A DNA stretch of 52,171 nucleotides, taken from contig CAWGRQ010000051.1 in assembly GCA_963824985.1 (NCBI GenBank), forward strand, positions 1 through 52,171, in the 5' to 3' direction. Origin of the DNA: JAFNAG01 sp963824985 (lineage in GTDB: Bacteria; Acidobacteriota; UBA6911). Under the pieces are notes generated by a model. The model saw only the letters and a program-made list of their open reading frames with translations. It did not search any database and was not told the DNA's origin. This document shows, in pieces, positions 37,000 through 45,722 of the stretch; positions within the stretch are counted from its first letter, which is position 1; each line of letters begins with the position of its first letter. The translations under genes and the position numbers were made by a program.

Positions 37000-37172
37000 G
37001 CAGGGATGTGCCCGAAGGCCTCACCCCGCAGCGCGGTTCCCGTGGTTCATGCGTCTCGAATCGGGGCCTTAAGGTCGTAGTCAACCTATGGCCCCTTGTC
37101 GGAAACGGACCGGGGCAAGAGCAGCGGCCTCGCCGGAAGGCGGGCGGCGAAATTTCGGCAGCTTATTCCTCT
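37000..37172 (+). ncRNA. structured-RNA-like element, copy B
   Basis: Second copy of the element at 35322-35492, same strand, about 85% alike by eye. The 3' half, with the GCCCC...GGGGC stem (37091-37116) and the CGCC-GGAA-GGCG hairpin, is nearly identical. In copy B the upstream partner is GGGGCC, able to pair with GGCCCC over six bases, so the alternative fold is kept. Position 37172 joins a metallopeptidase fragment in sense direction. Confidence 0.45.
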
Positions 37173-37590
37173 TTTCCTTCTCCGGGCTTTACCGCCTGGG
37201 AACGCTCCATCCTGGGCTGGGCAGATCCTACGGAGATCGTGCCGGGGCTGGAGACCGTCGTATCGGTGACCCTCAGGCCGGCGGAAGTGAATTTTGATGC
37301 GGTCCGCATCTCCACGCCCAATGCCGGTGAGTACTTTCTGGTTCAATATTATCGGACACCCGCAAGCGGTCCCGGATCCATTACGGATCCTGTAGGATTG
37401 GCAATCTATCATGTCAACGAAAGCAGCTGGTCTAAGGGAAACAATAACGTAAGTCCGCCGCTGCTGAGGCTCGAGCCGGTCGACGGGAATATACAGTATG
37501 GTGACTGGCCGACCCGGGATGATTTCTGGTATTCGGGTAATCCGCTGATGACCGGACCCTTTATCGGAGCTCACAACCACGGCCGGAGTC
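37173..37590 (+). pseudogene. M6-type metallopeptidase C-terminal fragment
   Basis: FTAWERSILGWADPTEIVPG, AGEYFLVQYY and GLAIYHVNESSWSKGNNN match the region after the catalytic site in M6-like (immune inhibitor A-type) peptidases: 'S.WER..LGW', 'eYfL.E.R', 'GL.I.H.dE'. The HExxH part and signal peptide are missing. The frame is joined 5' to the RNA-like element and runs into other sequence after about 37590. Confidence 0.6.
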
Positions 37591-37947
37591 CTCTCTTCGG
37601 GCACGATGAATTCCGCAGTCATCCCGATCGACGACGATCGCACGCTTCAGACCCGCAGCCGCATTACAGGGTATGCAATCGCCAATCCCGGCACGGGTGA
37701 CGTCCGTATCCATATCACCCTGGTTAATCGGGACGGAACCATCGCGGGGACTCTCACTCCGCCGCAACTCAACCCGCTGTGTCCAGGGTGCCACGTATCG
37801 CGCTTCCTGTGGGAGGACCTTGGCGATCCTGCCTTTCAGTTCAAGGGTTCCATGATGCTAACGGCCGAAGATGGCGGACAATTCACCGCAGTGGCGCCGG
37901 TTCTCCATCAGACCTTCTACACTGTCATCCCCGTCATCAAACGCTGA
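37573..37947 (+). pseudogene. C-terminal beta-domain fragment of a secreted protein
   Basis: Residues TTTAGVLSSGTMNSAVIPIDDDRTLQTRSRITGYAIANPGTGDVRIHIT... end in FYTVIPVIKR. This is a repetitive C-terminal domain seen in many exported acidobacterial proteins (VIPID.DR...TGYA.ANP...TVIPV). It begins in mid-domain and lies in a frame different from the peptidase fragment before it. An ATG at 37606 may be accidental. Confidence 0.55.
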
Positions 37948-38205
37948 GGGGATCGCCGCACGGTTGCGGAAGCGTTTGCGGAAGAGAAACCATATCTTTT
38001 GCCGCTTCCCGCACATCAGTTTGACACGGACCTGCTGGTTGAGCTGCACACCGGCAAAACCATCTACGTCCGCCTTGACCTCAACGATTACTCGATCCCT
38101 CCGGAAGCCGTCGGCCGTCCGCTCACTGTCGCCGCCTCAGAATCCACGGTCCGCATTCTCGAGGGCACCCGGGAGATTGCCCGGCATCGGCGGTGCTACG
38201 GTTCG
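37948..38205 (+). pseudogene. IS21 IstA transposase C-terminal fragment
   Basis: RTVAEAFAEEKPYLLPLPAHQFDTDLLVELHTGKTIYVRLDLNDYSIPPEAVGRPLTV...RILEGTREIARHRRCY is the Mu-type C-terminal domain of IstA. The similarity ends near 38205. The fragment follows directly on the stop at 37945-37947. It is on the strand opposite to the IstA start at 30973, so they need not be one element. Confidence 0.8.
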
Positions 38206-38457
38206 ACGAGTTCTCTCTCCGTATCAGTGATAGCCTTTCAGCCTCCATCCACAAGGGAATTGCCGGCTCACGCTTCGGCCTCGTTAGCATCAGCCCTGCG
38301 TTCATCGCGAAAAGGTGAACCGAGTACGAGCTAAGAGGATTGGTTGCACGTGAAGTTGGGGCACTTGCTGGTGTTTTGAGCTGCCGTTCGTGGGTACTGA
38401 GAGCCCGCAAACCCTTGTCGGGACGCGGTTTTAGATAGTGCCGAGGGCGGAAGGTCG
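38206..38457. other. about 250 bases without a supported gene
   Basis: The frame continuing from the IstA fragment to 38334 has no recognisable content. No repeat or promoter seen. Confidence 0.35.
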
Positions 38458-38601
38458 CTAGACGCGGGGCAATTGCGGCAAGTGGTCAAAGTGACGATCC
38501 CGCGAATAAAGAAGCAGGTCGTGCTGCATTACCAGGGACGCGACCCACATGTCATGGGTCGGAATGGGCGTATCCTGAGAGCGCAAACGAAGCGGTGTCC
38601 G
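38458..38601 (-). pseudogene. VapC (PIN-domain toxin) C-terminal remnant
   Basis: The minus-strand frame encodes TPIPTHDMWVASLVMQHDLLLYSRDRHFDHLPQLPRV and a stop: the last PIN-domain helix and strand with the conserved Asp residues (HDMW, SRDRHF). It is the typical end 'PI...D..IAA.a....l.L.T.D.HF..l..l'. The N-terminal half is absent, the 5' edge being the upstream region of the VWFA gene. Confidence 0.65.
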
Positions 38602-38621
38602 TGAACCTTAACAGCAGGTCA

Positions 38622-38666
38622 CGACATCTGTTATGGTGTCCTTTGCCGTAATCCCAATCTCAACCA
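38622..38666 (+). promoter_or_regulatory. upstream element shared by both VWFA paralogs (copy 1)
   Basis: CGACATCTGTTAT followed by TGTCCTTTGCC and AATCCCAATCTCAACCA is repeated at 42547-42590 with a few changes. It lies 26 bases before this start codon. TGTTAT could be a -10 box. The upstream region was thus duplicated with the gene. Confidence 0.5.
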
Positions 38667-38692
38667 CGAGCATCTTTGCGTTTGGGGATCTA

Positions 38693-40840
38693 ATGTCCGC
38701 ACGGCTATCGCGACTTTTATCCCTACTGAGTTTGTTTTTGCTGGTCCTGCCTTTGCCTGTTCAGGCACAGAACTCTCAGGCTGTACGGAAGAGCCAGCAG
38801 CCCGGCAAAACCATTCGCGTCGATGTGGCGCTGGTCCAGACCGATGTCATGGTCTTCGACGGTGACAACCGTTTCGTGGACAACCTGAAGCCTGAAGAGT
38901 TCGAGTTCCGCGTCAACGGCAAAGTTACTCCGATCGAATTCTTTGACATGGTGTATGCCGGAACGCCGCACGACGAAGAGATCTGGGCCAGAATGGGGCG
39001 GAAGAAATCCCCGGCGGCGGCGCCTCCGCCCGCGGCCAGCCGATCCAATGTCGGACGCACTATCCTCTTCTTTGTCGATGACTGGCACCTGTCCGCCGAG
39101 AGCATGTTGCGCGCCAAGGTCGCCTTTGGAAAGCTGATCGAGGATTCGGTCGGTATCAATGATCAGGCGGCGCTTGTGACAGCGTCAGGGCAGTTGGGAT
39201 TCCTGCAGCAGTTTACCAATGACAAGGCGGTGCTGCGCGCGGCGGCGGCGAAACTTGCCGGCGGGAGCGTTGTCGAAGACAGAGAATATCCCCCGATGAA
39301 TGAAGCTCATGCGGCCAGGATCGTTCAGGGCGAATCCGCACTGAAGGGCTATTTTGTAGGTGCCTTGATGAGACAGACGGGGGAGGGTGCTGTCATGGCG
39401 AATAGGATCATTGAGAACCGTGCGGCGCGGCTCGCGAACCTGTCCGCGAGCGTGGCAGAAAGAACTTTGTCCTGTCTGCGGGATTTCATCCGTTCGACTG
39501 CGATGCTCCCGGGCCGGAAACTGGTTTTCTTCCTTTCCGATGGTTTTGCGCTTCAGGTTGCGGTTAGTGATATTGCATTCCGGCTGGGCCAGTTGACAAC
39601 GGAGGCAGCGAACAAGGGTGTTGTGATTTATTCCCTGGATACACGGGGCCTGATGGTCGGACTTCGTGACGCCAAGGAGAGTCTTCCTCCCCGTGGTCAG
39701 CTGGAGGCATATAACCAGAGCGGATATAGCGCAGTCATGGATTTTCAGAATGGGCTGAATGCGCTGGCCTCCGACACGGGAGGAAGGTTTCTGAAAAACA
39801 CCAATGCGCTCGATACGGCCGTATCGACGGCCATGGCCGAAGCGTCCCGCTATTACCTACTGGGGTGGTACGTCGATACTGAGCAGTTGAGACCGGGCAA
39901 ATACTGGTCTCTGCGCGTCTCGATCAAGGATCTCCCGGATCTCAAGGTGCGGCTGCGCGCGGGCCTGGTGGATCTGTCGGAATCCGTCGAACTCCCTCGA
40001 ACCAGGGCCGTTAAGCCCGCGGTATCGCCCAAGGAGGCCGCGGACCAGCTGCTGCGCGCCCTTCAGGGGCCGTTTCCCATGGGCGAGCTTCCGGTTTCTG
40101 TACACGCGGGCTGGATTCTCGATCCGGACCAGGGGCCGATGATTGCCCTCGCCTACCGGATCGAGGCGGAAGCCGTCATGGGGGAAAGGCCGGCAAGCGT
40201 CGAAGTCGCAAGCGGCGTAGCGGACAAGGACGGGGATGTCGTTAACAGGTACAACGAAACCCTGTCGCACCGGCCCGGTTCCGCACCGCAGGCTCCTTCG
40301 GATCGGGCGGTTTTCAGGTACGGCCGCACGGTGGTTGTGAGGCCGGGGCTTTACCAGGTACGCGTGGCGGCGCGGGACCCGCTAAGCGGCCGGCTGGGAA
40401 GCGCCTGGCAGTGGCTGGAAGTGCCGGCGGCCGGCAAAGGCGAGATGCGGATGAGCAGCATCTTTTTGAGAGAAAAGGACGGTAGCTCGATCGGCGAAGT
40501 CAGTTTGAACGCCGACACGCTCGGCCGCGCGCAGTTCGATGCCGGGCGGCGGTTTTCAGGGAATGCGCCGGTCTCTTTTTACGCGAATGTTTATGACGCA
40601 TCCGGTCCCGATATCGAAATCCGGACGACGGTCTTTCAGGGGAATCAACCGGTGATGGAACCGCCCGCTCAATCGATTGCCGTGGCCCGCGACACAGCGG
40701 ACCGGAACCTGACTCCTGTGACCGGAACGCTGACATTCCAGGGGGTGGCGCCCGGATCCTATGTCCTGCAGGTGGAGGCAAAGGACCGGCAGACCAATAC
40801 CACCGTATCCCAGCGAATCCCTTTCTGGATTGTGAAATAG
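38693..40840 (+). CDS. VWFA-related Acidobacterial domain protein, paralog 1
   Basis: 715 aa. Signal peptide MSARLSRLLSLLSLFLLVLPLPVQAQ, then the phylum-typical N-terminal segment (IRVDVALVQTDVMVFDGDNRFVDNLKPEEFEF). A von Willebrand A-like domain covers about residues 110-430, with FFVDDWHLS in place of the classical MIDAS D-x-S-x-S, FFLSDGFALQV and ALASDTGGRFLKNTNAL. The C-terminal 250 residues are beta-rich and end in a beta-sandwich closing with RIPFWIVK. The start at 38693 has GGGGAT before it; an upstream ATG-like start would spoil the signal. Function unknown; probably adhesive and extracellular. A paralog of identical length follows at 42617. Confidence 0.9.
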   Translation: MSARLSRLLSLLSLFLLVLPLPVQAQNSQAVRKSQQPGKTIRVDVALVQTDVMVFDGDNRFVDNLKPEEFEFRVNGKVTPIEFFDMVYAGTPHDEEIWARMGRKKSPAAAPPPAASRSNVGRTILFFVDDWHLSAESMLRAKVAFGKLIEDSVGINDQAALVTASGQLGFLQQFTNDKAVLRAAAAKLAGGSVVEDREYPPMNEAHAARIVQGESALKGYFVGALMRQTGEGAVMANRIIENRAARLANLSASVAERTLSCLRDFIRSTAMLPGRKLVFFLSDGFALQVAVSDIAFRLGQLTTEAANKGVVIYSLDTRGLMVGLRDAKESLPPRGQLEAYNQSGYSAVMDFQNGLNALASDTGGRFLKNTNALDTAVSTAMAEASRYYLLGWYVDTEQLRPGKYWSLRVSIKDLPDLKVRLRAGLVDLSESVELPRTRAVKPAVSPKEAADQLLRALQGPFPMGELPVSVHAGWILDPDQGPMIALAYRIEAEAVMGERPASVEVASGVADKDGDVVNRYNETLSHRPGSAPQAPSDRAVFRYGRTVVVRPGLYQVRVAARDPLSGRLGSAWQWLEVPAAGKGEMRMSSIFLREKDGSSIGEVSLNADTLGRAQFDAGRRFSGNAPVSFYANVYDASGPDIEIRTTVFQGNQPVMEPPAQSIAVARDTADRNLTPVTGTLTFQGVAPGSYVLQVEAKDRQTNTTVSQRIPFWIVK

Positions 40841-40851
40841 GTGATCGGGCG

Positions 40852-41301
40852 CTAGGCAGCCGGAAGGTAGCTTTTTACATGCAGAATCCGTATGCCGGGG
40901 ATCGGCGGAATGTCGCGGTCGTTCGTCAGAAAGACGGGGCACCCCGCCATCAGCGCCGTGGCGAGATGAATGGCGTCCGGGGGTTTGATGTTGTGCGACG
41001 CGCGCAATTGAGCTGCTGCGCGCAGGACGGCATTGGTGACCTCATGCAGGTGAAGGCCGCGACTTCTCGTGAGCAAGGCTTCATATTGCCCGGCGAGAGG
41101 GGCGTTGCCGACCCGGTATGGCTGCACGAAGGTCTCCATGAGCGTCAGGGCGGAGGTCACGCCCGTAATCCTGCCCTCCGTCATGGCGGCAAACACCGGA
41201 CGCACAAGCGGCAGATACTCCCGGCGTTCTTCGATGAAATATATGAACGGCGGAGTATCCAGGCCGACCGGTCCGGTTCCCAAGTCTTCGTCTAGTCCCA
41301 C
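40852..41301 (-). CDS. vapC: VapC-type PIN-domain toxin, module 1
   Basis: 149 aa from a GTG at 41301. PIN-domain residues: D in GLDTPPFIYFIEE, E in SALTLMETF, and the DAIHLATAL and FLTNDRDI aspartates. These four acids bind Mg in a ribonuclease site. The gene overlaps its antitoxin by ten bases. The predicted action is cleavage of a tRNA or rRNA site, neutralised by the partner. Convergent with VWFA paralog 1, with 12 bases between stops. Confidence 0.85.
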   Translation of the reverse strand: MGLDEDLGTGPVGLDTPPFIYFIEERREYLPLVRPVFAAMTEGRITGVTSALTLMETFVQPYRVGNAPLAGQYEALLTRSRGLHLHEVTNAVLRAAAQLRASHNIKPPDAIHLATALMAGCPVFLTNDRDIPPIPGIRILHVKSYLPAA

Positions 41302-41522
41302 GCCCGCCGCTCCGTCCCGATGTATTGTTCCGAATGGACATCCCGCCAGATCTCCTTGCCCAGTCCCTGGAGATCCATGATGGAGAGGCGGGGCTGCTCG
41401 GCAAGCGCGCGATCGAGAATCTGAATAACCTCCTGCGCAACGGAGCGACGCTCCCTTTTGGCGCGAGCCTGGAGCTTTCGATACAGCTTGTCGGGCACTG
41501 ATTTGACATTGAGTACAGCCAA
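41292..41522 (-). CDS. vapB: ribbon-helix-helix antitoxin (VapB/FitA-like), module 1
   Basis: 76 aa. The start is taken as TTG at 41522, because GGAGG lies nine bases before it and the fold begins at once (LAVLNVKSVPDKLYRKLQARAKRERRSVAQEVIQIL), an Arc/FitA-like RHH domain. The remaining tail (LSIMDLQGLGKEIWRDVHSEQYIG) would wrap the toxin. A longer frame reaches 41780, but it has no conserved content. It should bind its own promoter region, upstream of 41522. Confidence 0.75.
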   Translation of the reverse strand: MAVLNVKSVPDKLYRKLQARAKRERRSVAQEVIQILDRALAEQPRLSIMDLQGLGKEIWRDVHSEQYIGTERRAWD

Positions 41523-41763
41523 GGTCCTGATCCTCCCTATTGGAGGCATTATGGAGGAATTAATCACGATGTCAACCGGCAGCCTGAGGACATGCGGAGG
41601 GAAAGCCCCCGGGGTCCCGGAGCGCGGGCGTCCAGCCCCCATGTACTTGAGATTGAAAGAGAACGCAGTCAGGATGCCCGGGCTTCGCCGGTAGGACCTG
41701 AAATCCGAATTGCCGCGCGAGGTTTCATGTGGCACTCCATCCATCATATCCGGGATAACCGGC

Positions 41764-42204
41764 TTATCGTTTTCTGGCAACGACGGGATTGCGCCAGTTC
41801 AGTCCGGGGAAGCGTGTGAAATCGGCGTCGGTGGAGCACAACTCGCAATTATGCTCGATCGCCAGCGCAGCCAGGTGGGCATCGGATACAAGATTGGCCA
41901 TGGCGTTCCCTTCGTGAAGCATTCGCTGGAATATTTCCCAGTGCTCCTCCGTCGGGTGGATCAGGCGTACGCAGGGTTGGTCGATCCAGCTCTGCACACG
42001 GTTCGCGGCTTCCTTCAACGTCAACGGTCGCTGATGCAGGCGGGAATTCGTGGCGATGCGAATGAAGGCCGTCAGGACGGGCCAGCACAGGCATACCGGC
42101 GCGGATCCGCTCAGCTGCGTATCCCACCAGGCGCGCGCCGGGTCGTGATACTCCGAAAGGGAATCCTCGGCATAGAGCAGTATGTTCGCGTCCACCAGGA
42201 TCAC
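41764..42204 (-). CDS. vapC: VapC-type PIN-domain toxin, module 2
   Basis: 146 aa of the VapC type with MILVDANILLYAED (first Asp), a central conserved acidic E (IQRM...), and NLVSDAHLAALAIEHNCELCSTDADFTRF (the last two metal-binding acids, D-A-H and D-A-D-F). Tryptophan-rich middle (HWEIFQRM). Overlaps the antitoxin stop by four bases (ATGA). Lies directly downstream of its antitoxin on the same strand. Confidence 0.88.
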   Translation of the reverse strand: MILVDANILLYAEDSLSEYHDPARAWWDTQLSGSAPVCLCWPVLTAFIRIATNSRLHQRPLTLKEAANRVQSWIDQPCVRLIHPTEEHWEIFQRMLHEGNAMANLVSDAHLAALAIEHNCELCSTDADFTRFPGLNWRNPVVARKR

Positions 42205-42446
42205 GTATGATCCTCCCCCTCGACGCGGGCGAGCAACTCGGCGATATTGTCGTAACTGAATCCCTGGCGCAATCCCATCGGGCGCGGCTCCGTATGGTAA
42301 GGTCGGGCGGCCGGCGGATTCAGGACCGGATCGAGCCCAATCCGCAAGGCGGCGTTGATCACCTCCTTGAGCGGTTTGCCGAGCTTTTTCGCGCCCCGCT
42401 TCGCTTTGGCCGCGACATCCGGATCAAGCGTCAGTGTGGTTCTCAT
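42201..42446 (-). CDS. vapB: VapB-type antitoxin, module 2
   Basis: 81 aa. RHH N-terminus MRTTLTLDPDVAAKAKRGAKKLGKPLKEVINAALRIGL, then a C-terminal toxin-binding tail with DNIAELLARVEGEDH. The pair has the usual antitoxin-first order. Unlike module 1 in sequence, so the two modules were acquired separately. Confidence 0.85.
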   Translation of the reverse strand: MRTTLTLDPDVAAKAKRGAKKLGKPLKEVINAALRIGLDPVLNPPAARPYHTEPRPMGLRQGFSYDNIAELLARVEGEDHT

Positions 42447-42546
42447 AGAGGCATTATGATGCTTTTATTGTGAATGTCAAGATGCGTCACCCGGGCAGCA
42501 TTTTTCTGCGAAAACGCCGATGCTTGTGAACCGAAACGGCAGTCCC

Positions 42547-42590
42547 CGACATCTGTTATTATGTCCTTTGCCTAATCCCAATCTCAACCA
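42547..42590 (+). promoter_or_regulatory. upstream element shared by both VWFA paralogs (copy 2)
   Basis: Counterpart of 38622-38666: CGACATCTGTTAT...TAATCCCAATCTCAACCA, 26 bases before the start codon of paralog 2. The homology ends shortly after it. Confidence 0.5.
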
Positions 42591-42616
42591 TGCTACTCCT
42601 TACTTCGGGAAATTTC

Positions 42617-44764
42617 ATGTCCGCCTGGCTGCCGCGACTTTCATCTCGAATATGCCTGCTTCTGTTGGTGTTGCCTTTATCTGCACAGGTGCAGAAACCG
42701 CAGGCGGGACAGAAGGGCCAGCAGCCCGGCAAAACCATCCGCGTCGATGTGGCGCTGGTCCAGACCGATGTCATGGTCTTCGATCGCGACAACCGGTTCG
42801 TGGATAACTTGAAGCCTGAACAGTTCGAGTTCCGCGTCAACGGGAATCCCGTCCCGATTGAGTTCTTTGACATGGTGTATGCCGGAACACCGCACGACGA
42901 AGAGATCTGGGCCAGAATGGGGCGGAAGAAATCCCCGGCGGCGGCGCCTCCGCCCGCGGCCAGCCGATCCAATGTCGGGCGCACGATCCTCTTCTTTGTC
43001 GATGACTGGCACCTGTCTGCCGACAGCATGATGCGCGCCCGTGTAGCCCTTGAAAAACTGATCGAGGATTCGGTCGGCATCAATGATCAGGCGGCGCTGG
43101 TAGCGGCGTCGGGGCAGCTGGGATTCCTGCAGCAGTTTACCAACGACAAGGCAGTGTTGCGCGCCGCGGCGGCGAAGTTCGCCGGCGGGAGTGTTGTGGA
43201 AGATAACGAATATCCCCCGATGAATGAAGCCCATGCCGCCAGGATCGTTCAGCGCGAGGTAGCACTCGAGGATTTTTTTGTAGGTGCCCTAATCAAGAAG
43301 ACGGGAATGTATACGGTCGATGCGCGGAGAACCATTCAGAATCGGGCTGCGCGACTGGCGAACCTGTCTGCGAGTATCGCAGAAAGATCTCTATCCTCCC
43401 TGCGGGATTTCATTCGCTCGACCTCGATGCTGCCGGGCCGGAAACTGGTCTTTTTTCTGTCCGATGGATTTGCCCTCCAGCTTGCGGTCAGTGATATCGT
43501 CTACAGGCTTCGGCAATTGACGACCGAGGCGGCAAACAAGGGCGTGGTGATTTATACATTGGATACGCGAGGCCTGGTGGTCGGCCTTCCTGACGCCAAG
43601 GACAGGTTACCACCTGCAGGACAGCTGGTAGCCTATACCCAGAGCGGCTATAACGCGGTCATGGATTTTCAGGATGGGCTCAATGCGCTGGCTTCCGACA
43701 CCGGCGGACGTTTCCTGAAGAACACCAACGCCCTTGATGTTGCAATTTCGACGGCCATGGCCGAAGCGTCCCGCTATTACCTCCTGGGGTGGTATGTCGA
43801 TGCTGAGCAGTTGAAACCCGGGAAATACTGGTCACTGCACGTCTCGATCAAGGGACGCCCCGATCTCAAGGTGCGACTGCGCGCGGGTCAGGTGGATCTG
43901 TCGCAATCCGTCGAGCTTCCGCGAACCAGGCCCGTCAAGCCCGCGGTTTCACCCAAGGAGGCCGCCGACCAGTTGCTGCGCGCTCTTCAGGCGCCGTTTC
44001 CCATCGATGATCTGCCGGTTTTTGTCCATGCAGGCTGGATTCTTGACCCGAACAAGGGACTCATGATCGGGCTCACCTACCAGGTAGCTGCGGATGCCAT
44101 CCCGGGAGCTGAACCGGCCAACGTCGAAGTCACCAGCGGCGTGGCAGACAGGAATGGCGTGGTAGTCGATAAATTCACGGAGACCTTGTCGCGCCAGCGT
44201 GGGGCCTCTTCGCAGCCCCCTTCGGATCGCGTGGCCTTTAAATACAGCCGAACGGTACCCCTTGGCCCCGGGCTTTACCAGGTGCGGGTTGCAGCGCGGG
44301 ATCCGATGAGCGGCCGGCTCGGAAGCGCCTGGCAGTGGCTCGAAGTTCCCGCGCCTGCAAAAGGGGAAATGCGGTTGAGCAGCATCTTTCTGAGAGAACA
44401 AAACGGCGGTGGGACCGGAAGAGTCAGTTTAGACGCCGACACGCTCGGCCGCGCACAATTTGACGGGCAGCGCCGGTTTTCAGCGAACGCGCGGGTCTCT
44501 TTTTACGCGAATGTTTATGGCGCACCCGGTCCCGACATCGAAATTCATACAACCGTCTTTCAGGGAAACCAGCCTGTGATCGAAGCGCCCGCTCAGTCGA
44601 TTTCCGTGGCTCCCGCCACCGCAAACCAGAACCTGACCCCTGTGACCGGCACCTTGGCGTTTACTGGGGTCGCGCCGGGATCTTACATCTTGCAGGTGGC
44701 CGCAACGGATCGGCAAACTAACACTACCGTAATCCAGCGTATCCCTTTCTGGATTGTAAAATGA
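42617..44764 (+). CDS. VWFA-related Acidobacterial domain protein, paralog 2
   Basis: 715 aa, the same length as paralog 1 and clearly the same protein by eye (long identical runs such as the PGKTIRVDVALVQTDVMVF region). Signal peptide MSAWLPRLSSRICLLLLVLPLSAQ. VWA features FFVDDWHLSADSM, FFLSDGFALQL, and LASDTGGRFLKNTNAL are kept. The C-terminus again ends RIPFWIVK. The most variable parts are residues 205-235 (around VGALIKKTGMYTVDARRT) and 470-530. Duplicated as a whole gene with its upstream element. The stop lies two bases before the end of the convergent nucleotidyltransferase gene. Confidence 0.9.
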   Translation: MSAWLPRLSSRICLLLLVLPLSAQVQKPQAGQKGQQPGKTIRVDVALVQTDVMVFDRDNRFVDNLKPEQFEFRVNGNPVPIEFFDMVYAGTPHDEEIWARMGRKKSPAAAPPPAASRSNVGRTILFFVDDWHLSADSMMRARVALEKLIEDSVGINDQAALVAASGQLGFLQQFTNDKAVLRAAAAKFAGGSVVEDNEYPPMNEAHAARIVQREVALEDFFVGALIKKTGMYTVDARRTIQNRAARLANLSASIAERSLSSLRDFIRSTSMLPGRKLVFFLSDGFALQLAVSDIVYRLRQLTTEAANKGVVIYTLDTRGLVVGLPDAKDRLPPAGQLVAYTQSGYNAVMDFQDGLNALASDTGGRFLKNTNALDVAISTAMAEASRYYLLGWYVDAEQLKPGKYWSLHVSIKGRPDLKVRLRAGQVDLSQSVELPRTRPVKPAVSPKEAADQLLRALQAPFPIDDLPVFVHAGWILDPNKGLMIGLTYQVAADAIPGAEPANVEVTSGVADRNGVVVDKFTETLSRQRGASSQPPSDRVAFKYSRTVPLGPGLYQVRVAARDPMSGRLGSAWQWLEVPAPAKGEMRLSSIFLREQNGGGTGRVSLDADTLGRAQFDGQRRFSANARVSFYANVYGAPGPDIEIHTTVFQGNQPVIEAPAQSISVAPATANQNLTPVTGTLAFTGVAPGSYILQVAATDRQTNTTVIQRIPFWIVK

Positions 44765-44766
44765 AT

Positions 44767-45114
44767 TCAGTTGTCAGGAACCGTGCGGCACCGCTGAAAC
44801 AGGCCTGCCGGAGCGCCCCTGATTCCGGCAAGCACATCGATCTCAAATACGGTATCTCCGGATCCGGCCTCAATGCGGACCACATCCGAGATCGGATCTT
44901 CGGCATCTCCCACACGATGGTAGAATGGTAGAGCGGCCGACTCGAGGGCGGATTTCAGCAATCCTAAATCCCTGGGTCTGCACAAAAGATCAACATCTCG
45001 GGTAGCCCGCAACTCGCCCCAGGCGGCTACAGCATAACCTCCTATCACCGCATATTCGATCTGGTAGCGCTGGAAAAGTAAAACCAGAGGCGCCAGAACA
45101 TCATGCAGATTCAT
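44767..45114 (-). CDS. nucleotidyltransferase-fold protein, probably truncated at the 3' end
   Basis: 115 aa. YAVIGGYAVAAWGELRATRDVDLL carries the G-G/A-x-A...D-x-D signature of small nucleotidyltransferases (MNT/AbiEii-like). Residues after DVLAGIRGAPAG (about 98) look unnatural for the family, and the stop falls directly against the end of VWFA paralog 2, so the tail may have been lost when the paralog arrived. Overlaps the small upstream gene by four bases. Confidence 0.7.
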   Translation of the reverse strand: MNLHDVLAPLVLLFQRYQIEYAVIGGYAVAAWGELRATRDVDLLCRPRDLGLLKSALESAALPFYHRVGDAEDPISDVVRIEAGSGDTVFEIDVLAGIRGAPAGLFQRCRTVPDN

Positions 45115-45254
45115 CGAGGTCTCGCCCTTGTCAGGTTTTCAATCTCGGACTCGGAAAATCCCTGTGCCCTCAGGCCGGCAATCTGGAACTTGAGGGCATC
45201 CGCGCTCAATGCAAACGCGATTTCCATCCGGCGGCCTGGATCCAGGTCATCCAT
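45111..45254 (-). CDS. small partner protein of the nucleotidyltransferase
   Basis: 47 aa from the ATG at 45254 (MDDLDPGRRMEIAFALSADALKFQIAGLRAQGFSESEIENLTRARPR), with a weak upstream GGA. The stop overlaps the next start (ATGA), so the pair is coupled. It is probably the first gene of a toxin-antitoxin-like nucleotidyltransferase module. Longer starts up to 45371 lack support. Confidence 0.55.
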   Translation of the reverse strand: MDDLDPGRRMEIAFALSADALKFQIAGLRAQGFSESEIENLTRARPR

Positions 45255-45399
45255 GGCAGTCCGATTCCTGGTTCTTACTGCCGCCAGAATTTTTGAGCTG
45301 CCCGGTCTTTCCATCGGCCCGCCCAGCCGCGATCTCATCGGACTCTTCCCTCTGCAAACAGATGCTGGCATAAGTAAGGCGGCTCAGTCCGTCAATTAG

Positions 45400-45722
45400 C
45401 ACCAGGGTCCGGCAACAAGTCGCGATAGGGAGACGATCATGCTGCTCACCAATTGGCGTCGTCAGTCCCCGAGGGCCCGAGGGCGGGCAGCTGGCGGTTT
45501 CCAATCTGGAATCCCGGCGCTGGAAGGCGTATCTTTAGATCTCGGTAATCCCGGAACCTGGGGAGCCGATATGGAGGGGGTCAGGTTATCGCCGGAGGAT
45601 GCGCAACCATAAGCGAAACTCCACCCTGGCAATCCGGCGGGCGCTCATCCCGGAGATCATCCACACGGATAACCATGGAACCGGCACCATTTAGTTGCGG
45701 CACTAAACTCAAGGAGCCTTGC
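45400..45722. other. about 320 bases without a supported gene
   Basis: No gene, strong repeat or clear promoter. A ribosome site AAGGAG at 45710-45715 belongs to the next gene. Confidence 0.4.

Noticed and set aside
41523..41780. N-terminal extension of the module 1 antitoxin
   Set aside because: Not conserved in style, and a ribosome site supports the TTG at 41522.
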